From contig CAJHNH020002557.1 in NCBI GenBank assembly GCA_905116865.2, positions 1,133,033-1,197,032 on the forward strand: 64,000 nucleotides of DNA, written 5' to 3'. This document shows positions 43,401 through 55,700 of the stretch, one piece after another. Each line of letters starts with the position of its first letter. The stretch's first letter is position 1. The position numbers and the translations under genes are program-made. Under the pieces are notes generated by a model, which saw only the letters and a program-made list of their open reading frames with translations, did not search any database and had not been told where the DNA came from. Source of the stretch: Candidula unifasciata. Taxonomy: Eukaryota; Mollusca; Gastropoda; Stylommatophora; Geomitridae.

Positions 43401-46400
43401 GAGGCCCTATTGTGGGAAAAACAAGAATAGACCCACTGCCTACCCAAAAGCATGTCATAAGAGTCAACTAACTGGGAGATTTCTTTGAAGTCAGCATGCA
43501 TCTGCCTGAGAGGCAAGGAACCAACACTCTGCATATAAATGAGGCAGATCTGTAAAATGGATATGCATGCAACACTCAGGTTCTGGAACAAGACTAAAGT
43601 CCAGTGGTGGATAAATATCCAGATCTTTCTGCTGGAGTTTACAGCTGGTGAATGCAAAGAAGAAGAAGAGGCGTTTAAAAACTGAATACTCAAGGGAGTT
43701 GAATGGTCATAGACCATGAGGCAAAACAAGAAGATGGTGGATAGATAATAAATCCAGACAGACCTACAAACACTCAATCACCTACTGGAAAGACAGGGCC
43801 AACCAGAGAGATGAATGGAGGTGGGTGATATTTGCAGCAATGAACCTCCAGGGCTTGGAATGCTGAAGAAGACCAACCAGAGAGATGAATGGAGGCAGTT
43901 TATATTTGCAGCAATGAACCTCCAGGGCTCGGAATGCTGAAGAAGACCAACCAGAGAGATGAATGGAGGCAGTTTATATTTGCAGCAATGAACCTCCAGG
44001 GCTCGGAATGCTGAAGAAGACCAACCAGAGAAATGAATGGAGGCAGTTTATATTTGCAGCAATGAACCTCAAGGGCTCGGAATGCTGAGGAAGACCAACC
44101 AGAGAGATGAATGGAGGCAGTTTATATTTGCAGCAATGAACCTCCAGGGCTCGGAATGCTGAAGAAGACCAACCAGAGAAGAGATGAATGGAGGCAGTTT
44201 ATATTTGCAGCAATGAACCTCAAGGGCTCGGAATGCTGAGGAAGAAGAAGAAGAGGCTGTTACTGTGATACTTCTTATGTCCTGTACGACATCGCTCTCT
44301 TAACGACACATCTGAAAGTCTCTCTTTCTCTAGCCAATTCTTCAGCCCTATGTGCTTTCATAGTCAATGCATCTTCAATGTCTTCTATCCACCTTCACAG
44401 TGGTCAGCCTCTGCCTCCTCGTCCTACAACTGCACCCTACATCCCAAGAGGCAAGGAACTAACAGTCTGCATACAAATAAGCCAGATCTGTGAAATGGAT
44501 GTGCACACATCACTCAGGTTCTGGAACAAGACTAAAGTCAGCAGGTGGACAAACACCCAGAACTTTCCACTGGAGTTTACAGCCGGTGAATGCAATGAAG
44601 AAAAAGAATCATCATAATTAAAACAAAAATGATTAGACTGCTGAATTACTACAATATCAGGGTCAATTAAAAACACAAACAGGTCATCAATCAGGTGCCA
44701 TCTTCACACTGAAGGTTGGTTGCAATGGATCTCCAAAACACTCTGTTCTTGGTTGCACACTCTCCCAGGTTGTTGTTCGTCCCTTTCTTGAATGTCTTCC
44801 CACTTGTATCACTCCCCTTGTTTCATTGTATACCTCTTGCTCTCTTGTCCTCGACTTTTCCTGCCAGTATTGGTTTTAAAAGTGTTATGTCTTCTAATGT
44901 GGCCAGAGTATTCCCACTGCCTTTCTTTTTGTATTTATTTCAGTATCTTTTTACATTCACAATTTTTTCAGGACTTCTGTATTTTTCTTCTTTTTCTTGT
45001 CGCTCATCCAAGTGACACAGCTGCATTATGCCTATTTACTGCAAAGCTGCGATATTCCTGAGCCTTTGTTAACTTCTTCTTCTGCCTTTCTATCCCCCAA
45101 TGTAGCATAGGCCCTCAACCAACTCACGCCAAGTCGTTCTATCCTTCGCCATTGCATGGAGCTCTCCCTATGTCCTCCCAATCTTTCTAACCTCATTCTC
45201 CAGCTCTCTTCTCCATGTGTTTTTTGGCCTTCCTTTATTCCTATGCCCCTGTGGGTTCCAATGCAAAGACATTCTAGTTATGCTGTTCTCCTGTTTTCTC
45301 AGTGTGTGCGCTATCTAACACCAGCATCTTTTCCTCACCTCCTGATCCACTGGAGCCTGTTTAGTTCTCTCCCAAAGTTCTACATTAGTTATTCTATCAT
45401 ACCATTTTATTCCCTCTATTCTGCGCAGGCACCAGTTAATGAATGTCTGTAATTTATTAGTAATTGCCTTCGTTGTTCTCCATGTTTCCGCCCCATACAA
45501 TAGTACTGATTTAACATTAGAATTAAAAATTTTTAGTTTAGTATTTCTTTTAATTTCTTTTGACCTCCACAAATTCCCTAGTGCTATGAAAGCCCCTCTT
45601 GCCTTTTGTATTCTTATTTCAATATCTCTACATCCAAGTGACATAGCTGCATTATGTCTATTTACTGTAAAGCTGCGATATTCCTGAGCCCTTGTTAACT
45701 GGGTTCCGGATGGAACAAACCTCTGAGTTTGATGCTTACAAACATGTATTCATGTGAAATAACTTCCCGTGCGGGTTCCGGGGCCCTATTATAGGGAGAA
45801 CAAAAAAAAAGACCCACTACCTACCAAAAAAAGTATGTCGTGAGAGTTGACAAATTGGAAGCTTCCTTCAAAGTCGGAGTGCATCTGCCTGAGAGGCAAA
45901 GAACCAGCAGCCTGCATACAAATGAGTCAGATCTGTAAAATGGATGCCCACGCAACACTCAGGTTCTGGAACAGGACTGCAGTCCAGAAGTGGATGAACA
46001 ACCAGAACTTTCCGTCAAAGTTTACAGCTGGTGAACGTGAAGAAGAAGAAGAAGAAATAACTTACCCGTACAATTCTGACTCCCAAGTCAAAGCCAGCAG
46101 CAAAATTATTCCCACTCAGAACAACCTGGACAAGAAAAGTTGTTTACAGATGAGGCAGTTAATCAAATCTATTATTTCTTCTTTTCTCTACTCCTGGAAT
46201 GCTTCACGGTGCCAGGGCAGAAAAAGATCTCTGAACAGGCCCTTCTGTTCGCTTCGTATAAAGCACTTTTCAGTGACTCTTCATTTTCTAGGATCACTTA
46301 AGTATTTCAGATTATCATCCACAAAAGCTGAGTTGATTTGATTCAGAAATCGACATCACAGCTTTTGGGGCATTCCCATAAGCGCTCCGTCCCAATCTTG

Positions 46401-49400
46401 AGCAGCCAGTGCAGAGTTCCAATACCAACGGTGCCAGTAGCAGTCTGATTATACGTCTGTGGTCTTTTCTCTCAGTGTCAAGTATCAGCCTGATTCATTA
46501 CTTAAATGCATCAGTCTCACCAGACTGCGATGATTCATTTGCTCCTCTGAATTGCACACATGCTCTCACAAGGCCTTCACCATGCCTGCCTTATCATGCA
46601 TCAGTATTCCATCAAGTTGTGCAGAGCCAGCCAATATGTCTGCCTATTAATTTCCCAGCAAACCAGCATACCTTGAAAAATGATCAGACAATGCTTTTCA
46701 CTTGTGACCTCTGAAGTGAAGCCACAGACTGCGATGATACATTTGCTCCTCTGAATTGCACACATGCTCTTACAAGGCCTTCGCCACGCCTGTCTTATCA
46801 TGCATCAGTATTCCATCAAGTTGTGCAGAGCCAGCCAATATGTCTGTCTATTAATTTCCCAACACACCAGGATACCTTGAAAAATGATCAGACAATGCTT
46901 TTCACTCATGACCTCCAAAGTGACCTCCGAAGTGACCTCTGAAGCGAAGCCACAGACTGTGCAGGTCAGGATTTTTTTTTAAAACCCTGTAAAGAAAAAT
47001 AGATCCCTTACTTAGGATCTGAACCTGGGTCTCCGGAATGAAAGCCCAGCATTCTAAACTGCTCAGCCAGCTGATCCTCTTGGGAGCCACCGTGGTGTAA
47101 TAGCTAGACACTCGCCTGTGGATCGGAAGGTCATGGGGTTTGGGTTCTGGTAGAGCCGGACATTTTTAAAAAATGACCTAGGCTCCCAGGCTTGAGTGGG
47201 TACCAGGGAAGTAAAGGCGGCCGGCTTGATGCTGATCACATACCCCACCACGTGCTGATTAGTCCAAAAAATATAGGTCTAGCCCTATATGCCACACACA
47301 TCTGAAAGCATGGAAAAGGGTCTTTTACTTTTAGTCGATCCTCTTAAAAATGAAATGAGAACAAAAGCAAAAGAAGAAACAAAACAGATGGAGGAAATTT
47401 TTTAACATGAACAGCCCAAGAGGATTTACACCACAATCTGCTGACCCACCATGCTAACCAGCTCAGTGCGGGCAGAGCCTGGGCCAAACAAAGTGGAGAT
47501 CTGTGTGGAGGACCTGGGAAGGAACTGTGTTGATCCTGCACCGGCCACTCCCAAAGACTGAGTTAAACACTGCTCCAAGAACTTGGTCACTTCAATCTGC
47601 AGGCTTATGGTGCGAATATGCCTGAATAATAGAAAGTCAATTATATATAAGATGGGCAATGAGTAAGGTATGTTAACATTTGACTGACTGGATTACATTT
47701 GTGAAGATCAAAATCTGTTCTTGAATTTAAAGAAAACGAAAATAATGTCCACAGATAAAACTGGCTGTCACCCAAAAATAACAATAAATGAGGAAGAAAT
47801 TGAAAATGTCACAAACTTTGAATATCTAGGCTTTATTATAAACAACAATGGAGACTGTTCAACCGAAATTAAAAGGAGGATGGCCATAGCAATGCAAAGA
47901 TTGAACAGCCTTAAAAGTCTATGGTTAAGCATCAGCAAGGAAATACAAAAGGAGGCATGGGACTTACTGCTAGTCATGATCGATGTAGGGGTGGAGATGG
48001 AGGTGGGGAGGGGGCCTGGGAATGTGGGACTGCTGTCAAAGCATTAAACATGTCTTCTTCTTCTTCTTTCGTTCGCCTGAAATAAGTTGTCTTTATCAGC
48101 AATTTTGTCTCTTGTATAAATGTCACTGTTGTTGTTAGTTCATTCAGTGGTCCATAGAGTTTACGTTCCACTGTTGTTCTTTCTGGCCAAAAGGTTTGCC
48201 TTAATGTGTCAAATTCGGTGCAGTCCTCGAGTACATGCTCTGCTGTCTGGGGCACATTTCCACAGGTGCACATAGCTGATACACCTATCTTGAATTTTGT
48301 GTACATGTGGTTACGTAATCGGTTGTGCCCTGTTCTGAGGCGGAGTATAATGACTTGTTCTGATCTGTCCAAAATAAAATAGTCGTCTTGTGCTGGGGCT
48401 GGTGGTTTCCTGATTGATTTAATGATTCTTCTCTTTTGATGGTATGTGACTGGTACATCCGGCTGCACTTTTGTCGCACCTTCTCCTGCCAGTTGATCAG
48501 CTTTCTCATTTCCAGGCACTTCACAATATGATGGTATCCACTGCATTACAACTCTTTGCTGAAGGCTCAGTTGTGTCAGCAGTGTTTGCAATTCTGGTAG
48601 TTTCCTAGACTGAAGTGCTTCAAGTACTAATTTTGCATCTGTAAGCATTACCACATACTGGGAGCCAAGATTGGTATTTAGCAGTTTCTCTGTTGCTATC
48701 TTGATAGCCTGAGTTTTTGCATCATAGTTATAGCAGTACTTTCCGGTTGGTATGCTGGACTTATCCCTAGTACCATCTGGGAATTCTATGAACACTCCAG
48801 CACCACCATTTCTAACTGCACTTTCTGCGGACCCATCTGTATAGACTATGACCCATTGTTCTTGTAGGTATTCTTCATCAATATAACTGAGGGTGGCCAT
48901 TCTGCGTTGAACACTATCTTGTTTTTCTTGTCAAATATTCCTTTCACATTTGTCTGGATTTGTAATGTTAGCTTGCATTTCTCTCTCCATGGGGTTTGTT
49001 CTGGAATACTGTTAAGTGGACAACCAATTTCTGGAAGGTCAGCATGTGATTGTCATGAAGTGCACACGGGCCACAGAGGCCATGTGAACTACCTGAAGTA
49101 AGGAAAAGTGAGCCTGGGTTGTGAACAGGCTGGGGACAGTCATCGACCGGACATCCTAGGGGACGGTCTGGACAGCTGTAGTGTGGCCATGCCTCATGAA
49201 TAATGGCTTTAGTTATTGAGTTAAATAGAATTAGATAACATCTTGAATTATTTAGAACGATGGATGTAGAAATGATAGAATAATGAAGGTAAAAGTAACA
49301 GAGCTCAACAGGTTGTATCTACATCAGACGTTTTCGTGCGAATTGTGACCACATTCTGATAAAGTTTGTACGTGTTGTCATGGCCGTGATTGCAGTGTTA

Positions 49401-52400
49401 ATGTGCTTTGAGGGTATCAACAATGAACTATGTGACAGCATTCATAACTCTTGGGACTTATCAAGCTCAGGGAGTCAGAGCTGAATATGAGAAGTACAAA
49501 TGAGTACGTCAGTCAGTGCAAGTTGCATGACCTTTAAAAACTCATGCTCTGACCTTGCCACCCGCCTCTCGACCCCTGACACTGCCCATGGCAATGGCGA
49601 GTGTGAATAGCAAGACGCGCCAGCGTAAGAACAGTTTTCCACAATTATAGCCTGGGATTTCAGGACCATTCTTGTCAACATTTGTGTTAAGTGTGTTTCT
49701 CCTCAGACCACCAGCTCTCATCCTTACTGCAATCATTTCTTCCTTCATTCCTATTTCCTTCCTGACGTGCCCCCTCCACATAAAACGGTTCATGGCATTT
49801 TGTTACGAGTCCACCTCAACACCTGTACCATTTATTTCCCACTTCCACACATCTTTATATCGCAGTAGAAGTTGACCTCGATGTTTGCATTAATTTTACT
49901 GTACATGCATGGAAATAAAAAGGCAGCCAACCCTTGAATGACATAAAGCCAATTGGAGGACAGCAGAAAGGAAAATGAAGGACTGTAAAATGACATGGGA
50001 TACCATGGGCAGAAAGGCAACAGACCTGCAGCAATGGAGAACATCTGTGAATGCCTTGTGTGTCAACGGTCACATGAAGAGGATCCAGTGAAAGATACAG
50101 AGATAGAGCTGCTGATGCTAAGGTCAAGGGTTCAAATACGCATGGAATCAATTTAAAAAAAAAAAACATGATCTTGGCTCCCAGGTTGACCCAGCCTTTA
50201 ATGGGTACCAGGCAGAATCCTGGGAAGTTAAGGCAGCCAGCAGGAAGGGCCGCTTGGTCTATACAAATACGAGTCCAGCCTCACAAGCCTGATGTACCAC
50301 CAGCAGGTTAAGGAACCTTTTCTGTTTTTAAACAGAGAGAGTGGTTCATTCTATTTGCACTGATTTTTTTCTCTCTATGAGTTGATCCTGTTCAATCTGT
50401 GTTTAAAGGTTATAATTAGGGTATTTAATGTTGTTTCTTCCTTTTTCATCTGCATGAATGTTGTGGTTGATTTGGTTCATCTTCCCACAGGTGTTTCTTA
50501 AAATTTGCTATCAATGTCTGGCGTGTCACTCAGGTGTCAGCTTCTCTTGCATCTAGGTGTGTCTGTGTGTGCATATGTATATCTGTATATATGTAAGTGT
50601 GTGGAATGTGCGTGTCTGTGTGGGTAGGTAGGTATGTATGTGGGTGAATGGGGGTGTGTTTAAGTGAGTGGGTGTGTGTGTGTGTGTGCGGGTGTGCTAG
50701 TGTGTGCATGCATTTTACCACCCATGCTTTTGTGTTTTTGTTTCTTTTTTTTTTTTAAATATTCATAATATGGATATTGTCATATGAATATAACATGCTT
50801 ATTGATAAAAATACAGCTGCAGTGTGAAAGATGGGTGTTTGGAAGGGCGGAATGTAAGATGGGGCTGCGTGCCCAATTTGTGACCCTTTGAAAATAAAGT
50901 TCAGTCGTTCGTTCATTCGTTTGTTCTCTGCTACTTGAGGGTCTGTTTGATGTAGCTATCTGCACTAATTTAACTTCATACTTCAAAATACTATGAGACA
51001 AAAAGTCATTTCCTTTACTTCTACTTACTTTTTCACTTCCTCAGGTGACAAAGTCATTCTAGCAGAGGATTCTGGGAGCTGTTTGTCCCACTGTGGGGGC
51101 TGTTTCCCAGCGGTCACTGGCGTGGTTGCAGCAAGAGGGTGGCGCACACTGCCCCACTGACCCGGATCGAGATAAGCCTGCATGAGAACAAAGCCAATCA
51201 TCATGTACTAATGTTTACTGCATCATGAATGAAATAATGAAGCTAGTTCAAATCAACCCTGAAAAACCTTCTGAGCACAACATTAACTATCTTCTTCTTC
51301 TAAGCATTCACCAGCCATAATCTTCAGCACAAATTTCTGGTTGTTTGTCCATGTTTGGACTTTGGTCCTACCCCAGAACTTCGAGTTTTGGGTAAAATCT
51401 GATAAGCACAACATAAACTTCAGCACAAATTTCTGGTTGTTTGTCCATGTTTGGACTTTGGTCCTACCCCAGAACTTTGAGTTTTGGGTAAAATGTGATA
51501 AGCACAACATAAACTTCAGATTCACCTGCACTTATTACCTAATGCAGCACAGCTACCCAAAGTAGCTGTTGGTTAGTACTGAGAGAGGTGTAGTGGCTAG
51601 AGGCTCGTCTGTCAATCTGGAAGGTCCTAGGTTCAGGTCCTGTCAAAGCCAGACTTTTGTTTTTCTTAAAAGATGACCTTGGATTCCAGTTCGACTCAGC
51701 TTGAAATGGGTACCAGGTAAAGTCCTGGGAGGTAAAGGCGACAGGCGTGATGTTGACCACATTACTCACCAAGTGCCAGTTGGTCTATAAAATATAGTTC
51801 TAGCCTTAAAGGCCCAATACGCTGGAAGATGTGGAAATGGATCAGTAACTTTACTGAAAGAGTTAACAAGCCAGAGACTCAAAGAGCTACTAATCAGATG
51901 TGATCCAACAGGAGCAAATCCTAGAAACCCTGTTCAACTGTATAAGAATTAATTTTGAGATTTTTTTGGGGATGTCAACATTCACTCATTGCACTCAACA
52001 ATTCAATCCACCACCTGCATACACCCAGTGCCTTCAATCACTGCATCCAACCGCTATACATAACATGTATTCAAAACACAACAATTCTTTTGATAAATAA
52101 ATTATTACTGATCAGTTAGGATTAAGGTCCCTGTGTGGGTTCCGGGGGCCCCATTGTGGGAAAAAAATAACAGACCGATTGCCTCCCCGTTAAGCAAGTC
52201 ATAAGAGTCGACTAACTGCGGACTTCCTTCAAAGTCAGAGTGTATCTGCCTGAGCGGCTAGGGACAACCAACTGCACAAAAATAATCCAGTAAAACATAT
52301 GTACACGAAAACTCAGGCCCTGGCACAAACCCAAAGTCAAAATGGATGAACAGCAAGGATTTTCCGCCAGAGCTTACAGCCAGTAAACATAGAAGAAGAA

Positions 52401-52730
52401 GGATGATTATCATCACAGCACTCTGGACAGATCACACAGATCATCCGATCTCCACCTCAAAAGCTCCACAAGTGTAAAATATCTGATGACTCTTGTTTGG
52501 TGTTGATTAGTTAAATGTCTTGCCCCCTTGGTGAAATGTTCATTTCTTGCCACTCCAGGCTACACCCCATGTCCACTAATAAATCTGTCTAAGAGGGAGG
52601 AATCAACAGCATCCAAATAAGCCAGATCTGTAAAATGGATATACATGCAACATTCAAGTTCTGGAACAAAACAGTCCATTAATGGACAAACAACCAGAAT
52701 TTTCTGCCAGAGTTGACAGCTGGTGAATGC

Positions 52731-52775
<45 letters not shown>

Positions 52776-55700
52776 GAAGAAGAAGAAGAAGAAGTAGAAG
52801 AAGAAGTAGAAGAAGAAGATGAAGAAGAAGAAGAAGAAGAAGAAAACTGCTGTTAGAGATAAAGAAAAGCATGCAACTACCGAACAACTAAAAAAAATAA
52901 AAAATCATCAACCAGAAGTAACTACAGACAGTGATCACTAAAGAGGAGTTTTCTAAAAAGCATCTAACCTCAAGATGATGCTGTGCAGTAAACAGGAACT
53001 GTAGTCGCCCACTGAGGTCCAAGTAACTGGTAGCTCCCCGCTGGTAGAAGTGGGTTATGCATGTCATGGCGGCCCGGATATAGTCCTGGATCCATAAATA
53101 GAGAGAAGATACAGTCAACAACAGGCACAGGCAAGTCATCTACATAACTATGTTTTACTAACTTCATTAGGGAAAGAAAGGATACTAATAATGAGATCTA
53201 CAGTCAATCAACCAGTCAATCAACCATCAGGTGTCATTTCCCCAATGGAGGCTGCAATGGATCTCCAAAATGCTCTCTTTCAAATTTACAACCCCCCCCC
53301 GCCGCACTGGAGACACATGAATATGAATGGCAGCAGAACACAAAGTAGTAATTGTATAAGTTGTTTATGAGCAATAACAACAACTAAAGTAGTACTCAGT
53401 ATATCTCTCAACATGTTGCAGTCGATTTCATCAATTCTGCGTTGGTTTATTATTATTATTATTATTTTTTTGGGGTGCATCCTCCAAAGTGCTCTCACCT
53501 GTCCTCACTCTTGTTACCTGCTCTTCTTGCAGTTTAATCATGGTTGCAGAATCACAGTTATCACTTGATTTATGCAATCACTGTCTCCTACAGCATTCAG
53601 TATATAAGCCCTGTCTATTGCTCAACCCCTTTCCATAGTAGCATCCACCAGCAAGCCTATCAGCATGTAGGTTTCCCTTCACACCAGCATACCCTGACAC
53701 CAACATGAAAAGCTGAGGCTACCACAGACAACAAAAAGAACTGATGACAGTACTGACCTTCATGAAGAGCTGCACATGGTACAAGGTGTTGAAGTACTTC
53801 TGCTTCAGCAGGTGCTTACAGGTAGCCATCAGGTATGCTGTCCACTTCTCCAGGGTTGGGTCCAGCATCAACATCTGTTCCAGCAGCCGGCTCATCTCCC
53901 CCGAGTTCATCGCTGGCACCATCAGCCCATGGACAAAGATATCCGAGGAGCAATGCTAAGAAAATAAATGATGTATACGGTTATCACAGATGCAGACATT
54001 CATTAATTCACTGTCCTGTTGTCTCATTACATGTCACTTATTAATTTACTGTCTTGTTGTCTCATTACATGTCACTTATTAATTCACTGTCCTGTTGTCT
54101 CATTACATGTCACTTATTAATTCACTGTCCTGTTGTCTCATTACATGTCACTTATTAATTCACTGTCCTGTTGTCTCATTACATGTCACTTATTAATTCA
54201 CTGTCCTGTTGTCTCATTACATGTCACTTATTAATTCACTGTCCTGTTGGGTCATTAGTGTCATAATTAATTCACTGTCCTGTTGTCTCATTACATGTCA
54301 CTTATTATTTCACTGTCCTGTTGGGTCATTACATGTCACTTATTAATTCACTGTCCTGTTGGGTCATTACATGTCACTTATTAATTCACTGTCCTGTTGT
54401 CTCATTACATGTCACTTATTAATTCACTGTCCTGTTGTCTCATTACATGTCACTTATTAATTCACTGTCCTGTTGGGTCATTAGTGTCATAATTAATTCA
54501 CTGTCCTGTTGGGTCATTAGTGTCATAATTAATTCACTGTCCTGTTGGGTCATTAGTGTCATAATTAATTCACTGTCCTGTTGTCTCATTACGTGTCATA
54601 ATTAATTCACTGTCCTGTTGGGTCATTAGTGTCATAATTAATTCACTGTCCTGTTGGGTCATTAGTGTCATAATTAATTCACTGTCCTGTTGGGTGTCAT
54701 AATTAATTCACTGTCCTGTTGGGTCATTACATGTCACTGATTAATTCACTGTCCTGTTGGGTCATTACGTGTCACTGATTAATTCACTGTCCTGTTGTGT
54801 CATTACGTGTCACTGATTAATTCACTGTCCTGTTGGGTCATTACGTGTCACTGATTAATTCACTGTCCTGTTGGGTCATTACATGTCACTAATTAATTCA
54901 CTGTCCTGTTGGGTCATTACATGTCATAATTAATTCACTGTCCTGTTGGGTCATTAGTGTCATAATTAATTCACTGTCCTGTTGGGTCATTAGTGTCATA
55001 ATTAATTCACTGTCCTGTTGGGTCATTATGTGTCACTGATTAATTCACTGTCCTGTTGGGTCATTACATGTCACTGATTAATTCACTGTCCTGTTGTGCC
55101 ATTACGTGTCACTGATTAATTTACTGTCCTGTTGTCTCATTACATGTCACTGATTAATTCACTGTCCTGTTGGGTCATTACGTGTCACTGATTAATTCAC
55201 TGTCCTGTTGGGTCATTACATGTCATAATTAATTCACTGTCCTGTTGGGTCATTACGTGTCACTGATTAATTCACTGTCCTGTTGGGTCATTACATGTCA
55301 CTGATTAATTCACTGTCCTGTTGTGTCATTACGTGTCACTGATTAATTTACTGTCCTGTTGTCTCATTACATGTCACTGATTAATTCACTGTCCTGTTGG
55401 GTCATTACGTGTCACTTATTAATTCACTGTCCTGTTGGGTCATTACATGTCACTGATTAATTCACTGTCCTGTTGGGTCATTACATGTCACTAATTAATT
55501 CACTGTCCTGTTGGGTCATTAGTGTCATAATTAATTCACTGTCCTGTTGGGTCATTACGTGTCACTGATTAATTCACTGTCCTGTTGGGTCATTACATGT
55601 CACTGATTAATTCACTGTCCTGTTGGGTCATTACATGTCACTAATTAATTCACTGTCCTGTTGGGTCATTACATGTCACTAATTAATTCACTGTCCTGTT

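Noticed and set aside
48907..49101. Plus-strand ORF of 64 codons
   Set aside because: Opposite strand of the upstream part of the Jockey-type ORF2.
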